From the NCBI RefSeq assembly GCF_022751215.1, contig NZ_JAICDG010000001.1, positions 1,798,001 through 1,862,000 on the forward strand: a stretch of 64,000 nucleotides of DNA, in the 5' to 3' direction. This DNA is from Actinomadura terrae (lineage in GTDB: Bacteria; Actinomycetota; Actinomycetes; Streptosporangiales; Streptosporangiaceae). The notes beneath the pieces were generated by a model that worked only from the letters and a program-made list of their open reading frames with translations, made no database searches and was not told the origin of the DNA. The position numbers were made by a program, and so were the translations under genes. Below, one piece after another: positions 35,481 to 45,562 of the stretch (the stretch's first letter is position 1; each line of letters begins with the position of its first letter).

Positions 35481-37298
35481 GTGTCCCACCAGATCCCCGG
35501 CCTCGACCAGGCCCCGACAGGTCACCCCGAACTGACTGAGTGGGTACGCGGGATCGCCGAGCTGACCAGGCCCGACCGCGTCGAGTGGTGCGACGGTTCG
35601 GACGAGGAGTGGGAGCGCCTCACCGGCCTGCTCGTCGAGCAGGGCACGTTCACGAGGCTCGACCCGGCGAAACGGCCGAACAGCTTCCACGCCGCCTCCG
35701 ACCCGACCGACGTCGCCCGCGTCGAGGACCGCACGTTCATCTGCTCCGAGAAGGAGTCCGACGCCGGCCCCACCAACAACTGGGTCGCGCCCGCCGAGAT
35801 GCGCGAGACCCTCGGCGGCCTGTTCGACGGCTGTATGCGTGGCCGCGCCATGTACGTGGTGCCGTTCTGCATGGGCCCGCTCGGCGGGAACATCTCCCAG
35901 CTCGGCGTCGAGATCACCGACTCCGCCTACGTCGCGGTGTCGATGCGGGTCATGACGCGGATGGGCGCCGGCGCGCTGAAGCTGATCGAGGAGCGCGGCT
36001 CGTTCGTCAGGTGCGTCCACTCGGTCGGCGCGCCGCTGGAGCCGGGCCAGGCCGACGTGAAGTGGCCGTGCAACTCCACCAAGTACATCACGCACTTCCC
36101 CGAGACCCGCGAGATCTGGTCCTACGGGTCCGGCTACGGCGGTAACGCGCTGCTGGGCAAGAAGTGCTACGCGCTGCGCATCGCCTCCACGATGGCCCGC
36201 GACGAGGGCTGGATGGCCGAGCACATGCTCATCCTGAAGCTCACCCCGCCGCAGGGGGAGACCCGCTACGTCGCGGCGGCGTTCCCGTCGGCGTGCGGCA
36301 AGACCAACCTCGCGATGCTGGAGCCGACCATCCCGGGCTGGAAGGTCGAGACCATCGGCGACGACATCGCCTGGATGCGCTTCGGCGACGACGGCCGCCT
36401 GTACGCGATCAACCCCGAGGCCGGGTTCTTCGGCGTCGCGCCCGGCACCGGCGAGAGCACCAACGCCAACGCCGTGAAGACGCTGTGGGGCAACAGCGTG
36501 TTCACCAACGTCGCGCTCACCGACGACGGCGACGTGTGGTGGGAGGGCCTCACCGACGAGCCGCCCGCGCACCTGACCGACTGGAAGGGCAACGACTGGA
36601 CGCCCGAGTCCGGCACGCCCGCCGCGCACCCCAACGCCCGCTTCACCACCCCGGCCGGGCAGTGCCCGATCATCGCCGACGAGTGGGAGGACCCGAAGGG
36701 CGTGCCGATCTCGGCGATCCTGTTCGGCGGCCGCCGCGCGTCGGCCGTCCCGCTGGTCACCGAGTCTTTCGACTGGCAGCAGGGCGTGTTCCTCGGCGCG
36801 AACGTCGCCTCGGAGAAGACCGCCGCCGCCGAGGGCACGGTCGGCGAGCTGCGCCGCGACCCGTTCGCCATGCTGCCGTTCTGCGGCTACAACATGGGCG
36901 ACTACTTCGGCCACTGGCTGGAGATCGGCAAGGCCACCGAGGCCGAGAAGCTGCCGCGGATCTACTACGTCAACTGGTTCCGCAAGAACGCCGACGGCAA
37001 GTTCATCTGGCCGGGCTTCGGCGAGAACAGCCGCGTGCTCAAGTGGATCGTCGAGCGGCTGAACGGCCAGGCCGACGCCGTCAAGTCGCCGATCGGGCAC
37101 CTGCCGACCCGCGAGGCGCTCGACACGGGCGGCCTCGACCTCGCCGAGGCCGACCTCGACACGCTGCTGTCGGTCGACACGCAGGTCTGGAAGCAGGAGG
37201 CCGCCCTGGTCCCCGAGCACTTCGAGACGTTCGGCGACCACCTGCCCAAGGCGCTGTGGGACGAGTACCACGACCTCGTCCGGCGCCTGGAGTCCTGA
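35481..37298 (+). CDS. pckG: Phosphoenolpyruvate carboxykinase (GTP)
   Basis: A 605-residue enzyme that converts oxaloacetate and GTP to PEP for gluconeogenesis. The P-loop [13 protein letters not shown], the reactive Cys within it, the Mn-site segments [30 protein letters not shown] and the late [15 protein letters not shown] are all present. Length matches the family. The GTG at 35481 has an AAGGAG site; an earlier ATG (35403) would add 26 unlikely residues. The gene is monocistronic with a 177-nt upstream gap and a hairpin after it. Confidence 0.97.
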   Translation: MSHQIPGLDQAPTGHPELTEWVRGIAELTRPDRVEWCDGSDEEWERLTGLLVEQGTFTRLDPAKRPNSFHAASDPTDVARVEDRTFICSEKESDAGPTNNWVAPAEMRETLGGLFDGCMRGRAMYVVPFCMGPLGGNISQLGVEITDSAYVAVSMRVMTRMGAGALKLIEERGSFVRCVHSVGAPLEPGQADVKWPCNSTKYITHFPETREIWSYGSGYGGNALLGKKCYALRIASTMARDEGWMAEHMLILKLTPPQGETRYVAAAFPSACGKTNLAMLEPTIPGWKVETIGDDIAWMRFGDDGRLYAINPEAGFFGVAPGTGESTNANAVKTLWGNSVFTNVALTDDGDVWWEGLTDEPPAHLTDWKGNDWTPESGTPAAHPNARFTTPAGQCPIIADEWEDPKGVPISAILFGGRRASAVPLVTESFDWQQGVFLGANVASEKTAAAEGTVGELRRDPFAMLPFCGYNMGDYFGHWLEIGKATEAEKLPRIYYVNWFRKNADGKFIWPGFGENSRVLKWIVERLNGQADAVKSPIGHLPTREALDTGGLDLAEADLDTLLSVDTQVWKQEAALVPEHFETFGDHLPKALWDEYHDLVRRLES

Positions 37299-37330
37299 CG
37301 GCCGCCTAGCGGTCGCCCAGGGCTCCGCCC

Positions 37331-37368
37331 GCGCCCGCCCTCGGTATTCCACTCCCGGGGGCGGGCGC
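37331..37368 (+). terminator. Hairpin terminator after pckG, 10-bp stem
   Basis: GCGCCCGCCC and GGGCGGGCGC pair perfectly around an 18-nt loop, 33 nt after the pckG stop. No U tract follows. Confidence 0.55.
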
Positions 37369-37504
37369 GCCGCGTATCCGGCACCCCGAAATTTGCGTAC
37401 TTTGGGGGCGGACTTGGGCATCCCGGAGCGAGCGGACGGCAAGCAGTGGGGTGAGGCGCCCGCCGGGGGAAGGCCGGGCGCACCGCGCACCCGAGGGGGA
37501 CGCC

Positions 37505-40009
37505 GTGGCCGGAACGCCGTTCGGCTCGATGTTCGACGATCCGTTCCGCGGATTCGAGTACCTGACCGGACGGATGTTCGGCGCCCCCGAGACGTGGCCG
37601 CCGCGCGGCGGCGCGCAGCGCGTCGACATCGGGCGGCTGCTGAGCGAGAGCGGCCGCGAGCTGGTCGCCCACGCGCTGGAGCGCGCGGGCCGGCGCGGCG
37701 CCGCCGACCTGGACGTGATCGACCTGCTGGCGGCCGCCGCCGAGACCATCCCCGCGCGGAGCCTGCTGACCGCGGCGGGCGCCGACCCGGACGCGCTGCT
37801 CACCCGCATCGCGGACATGACCGGCGACGGCACGCCCGGCGAGCCGCCCGAGACCCTCACCCCGGCCGCCAAGCGCGCGCTGCTGGACTCCCAGCGCGTC
37901 TCGCGGGCGCTGGAGGACAGCTACATCGGCCCGCAGCACCTGCTGATGGCGCTCGTGGCCAACCCCGACTCGTCCGCGACCCGGCTGCTCACCGCCCAGG
38001 GCGTGTCGGCGAACGAGCTGCGGGACGCGGCGCTGGAGCGCCCCGACGGGGCCGGCGCCCGCACCGGCCGCGCCGTCCGGGGGCAGAGCGCCACGCCCAC
38101 GCTCGACGACTACGGCCGCGACCTGACCGAGGAGGCCCGCGAGGGGCGCCTCGATCCCGTCGTCGGCCGCGAGGACGTGATCGAGCAGGCGATCGAGGTG
38201 CTGTCGCGGCGGACCAAGAACAACCCGTGCCTGACCGGGGAGCCCGGCGTCGGCAAGACCGCGATCGTCGAGGGCATCGCGCAGCGCGTCGTCAACGGCG
38301 CCGTCCCCGAGACGCTGAAGGACCGGCGGGTCGTCGCGCTGGACCTCACCGGCATGGTCGCCGGGTCCAGGTACCGGGGCGAGTTCGAGGAGCGGATCAA
38401 GAAGGTGCTGGAGGAGATCCGCGCGCACTCCGACGAGCTGGTGATCTTCATCGACGAGGTGCACATGCTGGTCGGCGCCGGCTCGGCCGAGGGCGGCATG
38501 GACGCCGCCAACGTCCTGAAGCCCGCCCTCGCGCGCGGCGAACTGCACGTCGTCGCGGCCACCACGATCGAGGAGTACCGCCGGAGCATCGAGAAGGACG
38601 GCGCGCTGGAGCGCCGCTTCCAGCCGCTGCTGGTCGCCGAGCCCACCGTCGAGGAGACCGTGCGGATCCTCGCGGGGCTGCGCGACAAGTACGAGGCGCA
38701 CCACCAGGTCCGCGTCACCGACGAGGCCCTGGACGCGGCGGCGCGGCTGTCGGACCGCTACGTCTCCGACCGGTTCCTGCCCGACAAGGCCATCGACCTG
38801 ATGGACCACGCCGCCGCCCGCGTCCGGCTGCGGGCCCTGTCCCCGGACGAGGACGCCCGGGAGCTGGAGGGGCGCCTGGAGTCGCTGCACCGCGACAAGG
38901 ACGCGGCAGTCGCGAACGAGGACTTCGACCGCGCCAAGCAGCTCCGCGAGGAGATCGAGCGGCTGCGGCCCGAGCTGGAGGCCGCCCGGCACGGCCGCGA
39001 CGACGTCCCCGAGGTGACCGTGGCCGACGTCGCCGACGTCGTGTCCCGCCGCACCGGAATCCCCGCGTCCCAGCTCACCGAGGAGGAGCGCGACCAGCTC
39101 CTGCGCCTGGAGGAGCGGCTCCACGAGCGGGTGGTCGGGCAGGACGAGGCGGTCGGCGCGGTCGCCGAGGCCGTCCGCCGGGGCCGTGCCGGGCTGTCGG
39201 ACCCCGGACGCCCGCAGGGCGGCTTCCTGTTCCTCGGACCGACCGGCGTCGGCAAGACCGAGCTGGCGCGGGCGCTCGCCGACGTGCTGTTCGCGGGCCA
39301 CATGGTGCGCGTCGACATGAGCGAGTTCCAGGAGCGGCACACGGTGAGCCGGCTGATCGGCGCGCCGCCCGGATACGTCGGCTACGAGGAGGCGGGACGG
39401 CTCACCGAGGCCGTCCGGCACCGCCCGCACTCGGTCGTCCTGCTGGACGAGATCGAGAAGGCGCATCCCGACGTCATGAACATCCTGCTCCAGATCCTCG
39501 ACGACGGCCGCCTCACCGACGGGCAGGGCCGCACGGTCGACTTCACCAACACGATCATCATCATGACCAGCAACGTCGGCGCGCAAATGATCCTGGAGGC
39601 CGGGGGAGACGCCACCGAACTGCGCGGACAGATCCTCGACCTGCTCCAGCGGACGCTCCGGCCCGAACTGCTCAACCGCATCGACGAGACCATCGTGTTC
39701 ACCCGCCTGGACCGGGGCCAGCTCCGCCAGATCGTCGATCTGCTGCTGGAGGGCACCCGCCGCCGCCTGCACGCCCAGGGCGTCGCGCTGGAGGTGGACG
39801 ACGCGGCCAAGGACTGGCTCGCCGAGCGCGGCCACCAGCCCGAGTACGGCGCCCGCCCGCTGCGCCGCACCCTCCAGCGCGAGCTGGACAACCGGCTCTC
39901 CCGGATGCTGCTGGACGGCCGGATCGGCGACGGCGACACCGCCCGCGTCCACCACCCCGAGGGCGGCGACCTCGACATCGAGGTCGAGCACGCCCCGGCG
40001 GGGGCCTGA
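37505..40009 (+). CDS. ClpC-shaped AAA+ ATPase (Clp/Hsp100 family)
   Basis: An 834-residue Hsp100 unfoldase. It has an N-terminal Clp-N region (second repeat [33 protein letters not shown]), AAA1 with [10 protein letters not shown] and [14 protein letters not shown], a short UVR-type linker ([17 protein letters not shown]), AAA2 with [14 protein letters not shown] and [12 protein letters not shown], and a C-terminal D2-small domain. The domain order is that of ClpC rather than ClpB. However, the segment after TSNVGAQMI lacks a clear (I/L/V)GF tripeptide, the loop by which ClpC docks on ClpP. It may therefore act as a free-standing disaggregase. The GTG at 37505 has GAGGGGGA upstream. It stands alone before soxR. 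Confidence 0.88.
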   Translation: MAGTPFGSMFDDPFRGFEYLTGRMFGAPETWPPRGGAQRVDIGRLLSESGRELVAHALERAGRRGAADLDVIDLLAAAAETIPARSLLTAAGADPDALLTRIADMTGDGTPGEPPETLTPAAKRALLDSQRVSRALEDSYIGPQHLLMALVANPDSSATRLLTAQGVSANELRDAALERPDGAGARTGRAVRGQSATPTLDDYGRDLTEEAREGRLDPVVGREDVIEQAIEVLSRRTKNNPCLTGEPGVGKTAIVEGIAQRVVNGAVPETLKDRRVVALDLTGMVAGSRYRGEFEERIKKVLEEIRAHSDELVIFIDEVHMLVGAGSAEGGMDAANVLKPALARGELHVVAATTIEEYRRSIEKDGALERRFQPLLVAEPTVEETVRILAGLRDKYEAHHQVRVTDEALDAAARLSDRYVSDRFLPDKAIDLMDHAAARVRLRALSPDEDARELEGRLESLHRDKDAAVANEDFDRAKQLREEIERLRPELEAARHGRDDVPEVTVADVADVVSRRTGIPASQLTEEERDQLLRLEERLHERVVGQDEAVGAVAEAVRRGRAGLSDPGRPQGGFLFLGPTGVGKTELARALADVLFAGHMVRVDMSEFQERHTVSRLIGAPPGYVGYEEAGRLTEAVRHRPHSVVLLDEIEKAHPDVMNILLQILDDGRLTDGQGRTVDFTNTIIIMTSNVGAQMILEAGGDATELRGQILDLLQRTLRPELLNRIDETIVFTRLDRGQLRQIVDLLLEGTRRRLHAQGVALEVDDAAKDWLAERGHQPEYGARPLRRTLQRELDNRLSRMLLDGRIGDGDTARVHHPEGGDLDIEVEHAPAGA

Positions 40010-40019
40010 ACTCGGGGAA

Positions 40020-40037
40020 CCTCAAGTCGACTTGAGG
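40020..40037. promoter_or_regulatory. Perfect SoxR box in the soxR promoter
   Basis: CCTCAAGTCGACTTGAGG is an 18-bp perfect palindrome identical to the enterobacterial SoxR consensus in both 7-bp arms. A -10-like TAGGAT (40043-40048) follows and lies 7 nt before the soxR ATG, implying a leaderless, autoregulated transcript. Confidence 0.85.
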
Positions 40038-40055
40038 CCGCATAGGATTGCGGGC

Positions 40056-40655
40056 ATGACACGGCTTGAGTTCCGCGTGCACGAGCTGACCGTCGGGCAG
40101 CTCGCCGAGCGCAGCGGCGTCGCCGTCTCGGCGCTGCACTTCTACGAGGCCAAGGGCCTGATCAGCAGCCGCCGCACGGCCGGCAACCAGCGCCGCTTCA
40201 CCCGCGACACGCTGCGCCGGGTGTCGTTCATCAAGGTCTCGCAGCGGGTCGGGATCCCGCTCAGCGAGATCAAGGCCGCGCTCGCCACGCTCCCCGAGGA
40301 GCGCACCCCCACCGTCGCGGACTGGGCGCGCCTGTCGGAGCACTGGCGCAGCGACCTGGACGCCCGCATCTCCCAGCTCGAACGCCTCCGCGACGACCTC
40401 ACCGAGTGCATCGGCTGCGGCTGCCTGTCGATCAACAAGTGCGCCCTCGCCAACCCCTACGACCGGCTCGGCGACGAGGGCCCCGGGCCGCGCAGGCTCC
40501 TCGTCCAGGAGACCGACCGCGCCCACGGCGACGACGGCCGGTCGCCGCGTCCGGCGCAGGACACCGGCCACGGCACCTGCCGCCCGGTGGTGGACGAGGC
40601 CCCCGACGGCATGCCGGCCGACTGCCTCCCGTCCTGCGCTCCCGAGGGCTGCTGA
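40056..40655 (+). CDS. soxR: Redox-sensitive transcriptional activator SoxR
   Basis: A 199-residue MerR-family regulator. The HTH begins LTVGQLAERSGVAVSALHFYEAKGLI, followed by the dimerisation helix and the [2Fe-2S] cluster motif CIGCGCLSINKC (Cys118, 121, 123, 129). In actinomycetes SoxR responds to redox-active metabolites rather than to superoxide alone. The C-terminal tail after residue 150 is unusual, with four more cysteines (175, 190, 194, 199). The ATG is leaderless behind a perfect SoxR box. The gene ends before a strong bidirectional terminator. Confidence 0.95.
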   Translation: MTRLEFRVHELTVGQLAERSGVAVSALHFYEAKGLISSRRTAGNQRRFTRDTLRRVSFIKVSQRVGIPLSEIKAALATLPEERTPTVADWARLSEHWRSDLDARISQLERLRDDLTECIGCGCLSINKCALANPYDRLGDEGPGPRRLLVQETDRAHGDDGRSPRPAQDTGHGTCRPVVDEAPDGMPADCLPSCAPEGC

Positions 40656-40687
40656 AACCCACGCCTTCGAGGGCCGCTGGACCCCTG

Positions 40688-40719
40688 CTCCCGGCCCGGG
40701 GGAGGCCCCGGGCCGGGAG
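40688..40719. terminator. Bidirectional hairpin terminator, 14-bp stem
   Basis: CTCCCGGCCCGGG and CCCGGGCCGGGAG, extended by one G-C pair, close a GAGG tetraloop. It lies between the convergent soxR and the glycoside hydrolase gene. Confidence 0.75.
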
Positions 40720-40724
40720 AGTGA

Positions 40725-43097
40725 TCACAGGCTGCGGCGGGCGGAGGGCTCGCGGCCGGACGGCTGGCCGGGGGTCGGGCGGGCGGTGACCGGCTTGATC
40801 GGCAGCTCGATCGGCTCGTCCCCCAGCGTGAACTCCTCGCCGTGGTGCCGCAGCTTCAGGCCGGGGCCCTCCAGCAGCTCGTAGGTGGCGGCCTCGGCGG
40901 TCACGTTGACCCGCAGCCGGTTGTCGCGGTAGCGCATCCGGAACGCGAGCCGGCTGATGCCGCCGGGCAGCCGCGGCGCGAACCGCAGCCGCCCGCCGCC
41001 CGCGCGCATCCCGCCGAACCCGGCGACGAGCCCGTTCCACGCGCCCGCCATCGACGCGATGTGCAGCCCGTCGCGGGTGTTGTGGTTGAGGTCGTGCAGG
41101 TCCAGCAGCGCGGTCTCGCCGAGGTAGTCGTGCGCGAGGTCGAGCTGCCCGACCTCAGCCGCGATCACCGCCTGGGTCTGCGCCGACAGCGAGGAGTCCC
41201 GGACGGTCAGCCCCTCGTAGTACTCGAAGTCGCGGACCTTCTGCTCCTCGGTGAACGCCTCCCCGCACAGGTGCAGCGCGAGCACCAGGTCGGCCTGCTT
41301 GACGACCTGCTTGCGGTACAGGTCGAAGTAGGGGAAGTTCAGCAGCAGGGGGTAGTGCTCGGGCTTGGTCGCCCCGAAGTCCCAGCGGGCGTGGTTGGTG
41401 AAGTTCTCGTTCTGCGGGTGGACGCCCAGCCGGTCGTCGTAGGGGATCAGCATCGCGGCCGCCGCGTCCCGCCACGACGCCGCCTCCTCGGTCGTCACGC
41501 CCAGCCGGTCGGCGAGGTCGGGATGCCGCATCGCCATGTCGGCCGCCGCCTCCATGTTCCGGCGCGCCATCAGGTTCGTGTAGACGTTGTTGTCCACGAT
41601 CGCGGTGTACTCGTCGGGGCCGGTCACGCCGTCGACGCGGAACACGCCGCCCACGTCGTGGTGGCCGAGGCTCCGCCACAGCCGGGCGGTCGCCACCACC
41701 ACCTCGACCCCGACCTCCCGCTCGAACCGCTCGTCGCACGTCGCGTCCACGTACCGGACGACGGCGTCGGAGATGTCGGCGTTGACGTGGAAGGCGGCCG
41801 TCCCGGCGGGCCAGTACCCCGAGCACTCGTGCCCGCGGATCGTCCGCCACGGGAACGCCGCGCCCTCCAGCCCGAGCTGCGCCGCGCGCTCGCAGGCCAG
41901 CGGCAGCGTCATGTGCCGCCAGGCCAGCGCGTCGGCCGCCGCGCCCGGCGAGGTGTAGGTCAGGACGGGCAGCACGAACGTCTCGGTGTCCCAGAACGTG
42001 TGCCCGTCGTAGCCGGGCCCGGTCAGCCCCTTCGCCGGGATCATGCGGCGCTCCGCGCGGGCCCCGGCCTGGAGGACGTGGAACAGGCTGAACCGGACCG
42101 CCTGCTGGATCTCGGCGTCCCCGTCCACCTCCACGTCCGCGCCGCACCAGAACTCGTCGAGGTACTCGCGCTGCTCGGCCAGCAGCCCGTCCCACCCCGT
42201 CTGCCGGGCGCCCGCCAGCGCCCCGACCACCTGGTCGTGCAGCGCCGGCCGCGACCGCTGGCTCGACCACCCGTACGCCAGGTACTTGACGATCCGCAGC
42301 CGCTGCCCCGGCTCCAGCCGCGTCGCGACCGTCAGCCGCCCGACGTCCGGGGAGCTCTCGGTGTCCACCGCCATCGACTCGGGGCCGTCGATGTGGTGGG
42401 ACATGCCCGCCGCCATCCGCAGCCCGCTCTTGCGGGTGCGGTGCAGCAGCAGCACCTTCGTCCCGTTCGCGACGTGCTCCTCGCTGACCAGCGGGCTCTC
42501 CAGGATCGCCGACGCGCGCGGATCGCGCCCGCCGCCCGGCAGCGCCTCGTTGGCGACCAGCTCCGACTGCGCGACGACCCGGACCGCCGCGTCCACCGGC
42601 TCGACGTCGTAGCAGATCGCCGCGACCGCCCGCTGCGTCAGCGACACCATCCGGGTCGAGGTGATCTTGACGCGCCGGTCGGCCGGAGACGTCCACTCCA
42701 CATGCCGGGTGAGCGTGCCCGCCCGCAGGTCCAGGACCCGCTCGTGGTGGTGGACGCGGCCGTAGCGCACGTCGAACGGCTCGTCGTCCACCAGCAGCCG
42801 GATCACCTTGCCGTTGGTGACGTTGATCACCGTCTGCCCGGACTCGGGATAGCCGTAGGCGGCCTCCGCCTGCGGCAGCGGCCGCTGCTCGTAGAAGGAG
42901 TTCAGATAGGTGCCCGGCAGACCGTGCGGCTCCCCCTCGTCAAGGTTGCCGCGGATGCCGAGGTGCCCGTTGGACAGCGCGAACACCGACTCGCTCTGCG
43001 CCAGCCGGTCCAGGCGCAGCTCCGGCTCCCGCACGCACCACGGCTCTACCAGGTACACCGGACGATCCGCTGCGGCCTGGCCCTCGCTCTCGTTCAC
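40725..43097 (-). CDS. GH65 disaccharide phosphorylase (maltose/trehalose/kojibiose type)
   Basis: A 790-residue glycoside hydrolase family 65 protein. The N-terminal beta-sandwich domain starts LAQSESVFALSNGHLGIRGNLDEG. The (alpha/alpha)6 barrel has the general-acid Glu in GVTGPDEYTAIVDNNVYTN, the substrate motifs WDTETFVLPVLTYT and FPWRTIRGHECSGYWPAGTAAFHVNADI, and the phosphate-loop region DSSLSAQTQAVIAAEVG. GH65 enzymes phosphorolyse an alpha-glucoside to beta-glucose 1-phosphate. A beta-phosphoglucomutase gene 13 nt upstream in the same operon supports phosphorolysis over hydrolysis. The disaccharide cannot be told from sequence alone. Confidence 0.9.
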   Translation of the reverse strand: MNESEGQAAADRPVYLVEPWCVREPELRLDRLAQSESVFALSNGHLGIRGNLDEGEPHGLPGTYLNSFYEQRPLPQAEAAYGYPESGQTVINVTNGKVIRLLVDDEPFDVRYGRVHHHERVLDLRAGTLTRHVEWTSPADRRVKITSTRMVSLTQRAVAAICYDVEPVDAAVRVVAQSELVANEALPGGGRDPRASAILESPLVSEEHVANGTKVLLLHRTRKSGLRMAAGMSHHIDGPESMAVDTESSPDVGRLTVATRLEPGQRLRIVKYLAYGWSSQRSRPALHDQVVGALAGARQTGWDGLLAEQREYLDEFWCGADVEVDGDAEIQQAVRFSLFHVLQAGARAERRMIPAKGLTGPGYDGHTFWDTETFVLPVLTYTSPGAAADALAWRHMTLPLACERAAQLGLEGAAFPWRTIRGHECSGYWPAGTAAFHVNADISDAVVRYVDATCDERFEREVGVEVVVATARLWRSLGHHDVGGVFRVDGVTGPDEYTAIVDNNVYTNLMARRNMEAAADMAMRHPDLADRLGVTTEEAASWRDAAAAMLIPYDDRLGVHPQNENFTNHARWDFGATKPEHYPLLLNFPYFDLYRKQVVKQADLVLALHLCGEAFTEEQKVRDFEYYEGLTVRDSSLSAQTQAVIAAEVGQLDLAHDYLGETALLDLHDLNHNTRDGLHIASMAGAWNGLVAGFGGMRAGGGRLRFAPRLPGGISRLAFRMRYRDNRLRVNVTAEAATYELLEGPGLKLRHHGEEFTLGDEPIELPIKPVTARPTPGQPSGREPSARRSL

Positions 43098-43110
43098 TCG
43101 CCCTCCCCGT

Positions 43111-43860
43111 TCACTCGCCTTCTAGTAGCTCGGACAGGTCGTCGACCACCACGTCCGCGCCGTGCTCCCGCAGGTCGGCCGCGTGGTCCGGACTCACCCG
43201 GTTGACGCCCACCACGTAGGCGAACCGTCCCGCGCGGCCCGCCTCGACACCGGCCAGCGCGTCCTCGAACACCACCGCCCGCTCCGCGGGGACCCCCACC
43301 TCCCGGGCGCCCTCCAGGAACATGTCGGGCGCGGGCTTGCCGGGCAGGTTCCGCTCGGCCGCGACGACCCCGTCGACCCGGGCGTCGAACAGGTCGGTGA
43401 TCCCGACGGTCTCCAGCACCTGCGCGGTGTTGGCGCTGGAGGACACCACCGCCGTCCGCAGCCCCGCCTCCCGCGCCGCGCGGACGTAGCCGACCGACCC
43501 GTCGAACACCTCCACGCCCCGCTCCTTGATGATCTGGAGCACGAGGGCGTTCTTGCGGTTCCCGAGCCCCCGGACGCTCTCGCGCTCGGGCGGGTCGTCC
43601 GGCGCGCCCTCGGGCAGTCTGATCCCGCGCGAGGTCAGGAACGAGCGCGTCCCGTCCTCGCGCTTCTTGCCGTCGACGTACGCGCCGTAGTCCTTGACCG
43701 GGTCGAACGGGACGAACGGGCCGCCCGTCCGTTCCGCGTGCTCGCGCAGGAAGCCGTCGAACATCTCCTTCCACGCGGCGGCGTGCACCGCCGCCGTCCG
43801 GGTCAGCACCCCGTCGAGATCGAAGAGACACGCCTGCGCCCGGTCGGGCAGTCCCAGCAT
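43111..43860 (-). CDS. pgmB: Beta-phosphoglucomutase family HAD phosphatase
   Basis: A 249-residue HAD enzyme. The nucleophile motif I is [22 protein letters not shown], followed by motif II VSSSANT, a Lys in [10 protein letters not shown] and motif [14 protein letters not shown]. The cap-domain and [19 protein letters not shown] segments are those of beta-phosphoglucomutase. It converts beta-glucose 1-phosphate to glucose 6-phosphate. It is first in the operon with the GH65 gene, completing disaccharide entry into central metabolism. The ATG chosen gives MLGLPDRAQ, with AGGGGG upstream; a frame 51 codons longer would enter the divergent promoter. Confidence 0.92.
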   Translation of the reverse strand: MLGLPDRAQACLFDLDGVLTRTAAVHAAAWKEMFDGFLREHAERTGGPFVPFDPVKDYGAYVDGKKREDGTRSFLTSRGIRLPEGAPDDPPERESVRGLGNRKNALVLQIIKERGVEVFDGSVGYVRAAREAGLRTAVVSSSANTAQVLETVGITDLFDARVDGVVAAERNLPGKPAPDMFLEGAREVGVPAERAVVFEDALAGVEAGRAGRFAYVVGVNRVSPDHAADLREHGADVVVDDLSELLEGE

Positions 43861-44012
43861 CCGCACCCCCTGGAGAAATGTCAGTAATCGGACGGGTCGC
43901 CCCTTCCCACGCGGGCACACCCTCACGCATGGGGAAGTCCGCGGGCCTGCGGGATGTTCATGATCTACACACGACCCCTTGGCCAGGTTCGCACACCAGG
44001 AGGAGAGAACCA

Positions 44013-45437
44013 ATGGAAAAGGCCCGCATCGGCGTCACCGGACTGGCGGTGATGGGCCGCAACCTGGCCCGCAACCTCGCCCGGCACGGCCATCCCGTCG
44101 CCGTCCACAACCGGACCTCCGCCCGCACGAAGGCACTGGTCGAACAGTTCGGCGACGAGGGAACGTTCCTTCCCGCCGACACGCCCGAGGAGTTCGTGGC
44201 GTCCCTGGAGCGGCCCCGCCGCCTCGTCGTGATGGTCAAGGCGGGCGCGCCCACCGACGCCGTCATCGAGGAGTTCGCGCCGCTGCTGGAGCCCGGCGAC
44301 ATGATCGTCGACGGCGGCAACGCGCACTTCGCCGACACCCGCCGCCGCGAGGCCGCGCTGCGCGAGCGCGGCGTCCACTTCGTCGGCGCCGGGATCTCCG
44401 GCGGCGAGGAGGGCGCCCTGCACGGCCCCAGCATCATGCCGGGCGGCTCCGCCGAGTCCTACGAGGCGCTCGGCCCGCTCCTGGAGGACATCTCCGCCAA
44501 GGTCGACGGCGACCCCTGCTGCGCCCACGTCGGCCCGGACGGCGCCGGGCACTTCGTCAAGATGGTGCACAACGGCATCGAGTACTCCGACATGCAGCTC
44601 ATCGCCGAGTCCTACGACCTTCTGCGGCACGCCGCCGGCCTCGCCCCGGCCGAGATCGCCGAGGTCTTCCGCACCTGGAACACCGGCCGCCTGGAGTCCT
44701 ACCTCATCGAGATCACCGCCGAGGTCCTCGCGCACACCGACGCCGCCACCGGCAAGCCGTTCGTCGACGTCGTCCTCGACCAGGCCGAGCAGAAGGGCAC
44801 CGGCCGCTGGACGGTCCAGACCGCCCTCGACCTCGGCGTCCCCGTCGGCGGCATCGCCGAGGCCGTCTTCGCCCGCTCGGTCTCCGGCCACGCCGACCTG
44901 CGCGCCGCGTCCCGCCACCTGCCCGGCCCGTCCCGGACCAAGGTCGCCGGCTCCTCCTTCGCCGACGCCGTCGAGAAGGCCCTGTACGCCTCCAAGATCG
45001 TCGCGTACGCGCAGGGCTTCCACGAGATCCAGGCGGGCAGCGCCGAGTACGGCTGGAACATCGACGCCGGGTCCATGGCCGCGATCTGGCGCGGCGGCTG
45101 CATCATCCGCGCCGGCTTCCTCGACCGCATCCGCGCCGCCTACGCCGCCGACCCGCACACCCCGACCCTGCTCACCGACCCCCACTTCACCGAGGCCGTG
45201 GGCGACGCCCAGGACGCCTGGCGCGAGGTCGTCGCCACCGCCGCCCGCATCGGCGTCCCGGCCCCCGGCCTCTCCACGGCCCTGGCCTACTACGACTCAC
45301 TCCGAGCCGACCGCCTACCCGCCGCCCTCACCCAGGGCCAACGCGACTACTTCGGCGCCCACACCTACCGCCGCACCGACCGCGAAGGCACCCACCACAC
45401 CCTCTGGGGCGGAGACCGCACCGAAGTAGACGCCTGA
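44013..45437 (+). CDS. gnd: 6-phosphogluconate dehydrogenase (decarboxylating)
   Basis: A 474-residue enzyme that turns 6-phosphogluconate into ribulose 5-phosphate. The NADP motif is [20 protein letters not shown], the 6PG signature [21 protein letters not shown], and the catalytic Lys/Asn segment [18 protein letters not shown]; the C-terminal tail [17 protein letters not shown] is also diagnostic. The ATG has a perfect AGGAGG site. It is divergent from pgmB, so glucose 6-phosphate made there can feed this pathway; shared regulation is possible. A hairpin follows. Confidence 0.97.
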   Translation: MEKARIGVTGLAVMGRNLARNLARHGHPVAVHNRTSARTKALVEQFGDEGTFLPADTPEEFVASLERPRRLVVMVKAGAPTDAVIEEFAPLLEPGDMIVDGGNAHFADTRRREAALRERGVHFVGAGISGGEEGALHGPSIMPGGSAESYEALGPLLEDISAKVDGDPCCAHVGPDGAGHFVKMVHNGIEYSDMQLIAESYDLLRHAAGLAPAEIAEVFRTWNTGRLESYLIEITAEVLAHTDAATGKPFVDVVLDQAEQKGTGRWTVQTALDLGVPVGGIAEAVFARSVSGHADLRAASRHLPGPSRTKVAGSSFADAVEKALYASKIVAYAQGFHEIQAGSAEYGWNIDAGSMAAIWRGGCIIRAGFLDRIRAAYAADPHTPTLLTDPHFTEAVGDAQDAWREVVATAARIGVPAPGLSTALAYYDSLRADRLPAALTQGQRDYFGAHTYRRTDREGTHHTLWGGDRTEVDA

Positions 45438-45444
45438 GGTCTCG

Positions 45445-45472
45445 GGCGCCCCTGGCATGTTTTGGGGGCGCC
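45445..45472 (+). terminator. Hairpin terminator after gnd
   Basis: GGCGCCCC and GGGGCGCC pair across a 12-nt loop containing TTTT, 8 nt after the gnd stop. Confidence 0.55.
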
Positions 45473-45562
45473 TGCCCGCCTGCTCTGGCCTGTTGATGGA
45501 TTCGGGTGGTCCGTCGGGTTCGAGGCGTGTAGATAGGTTCCCAGGCGGCGACGGGAGATGGG

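Noticed and set aside
35361..37490. Long minus-strand open frame across pckG
   Set aside because: It is antisense to pckG, has Arg/Gly/Pro-rich composition typical of GC-rich shadow frames, and no domain. The pckG frame has clear catalytic motifs.
36965..39991. 1,008-codon minus-strand frame across the ClpC-like gene
   Set aside because: Antisense to a complete AAA+ protein; the apparent length follows from high GC. No motif or ribosome site.
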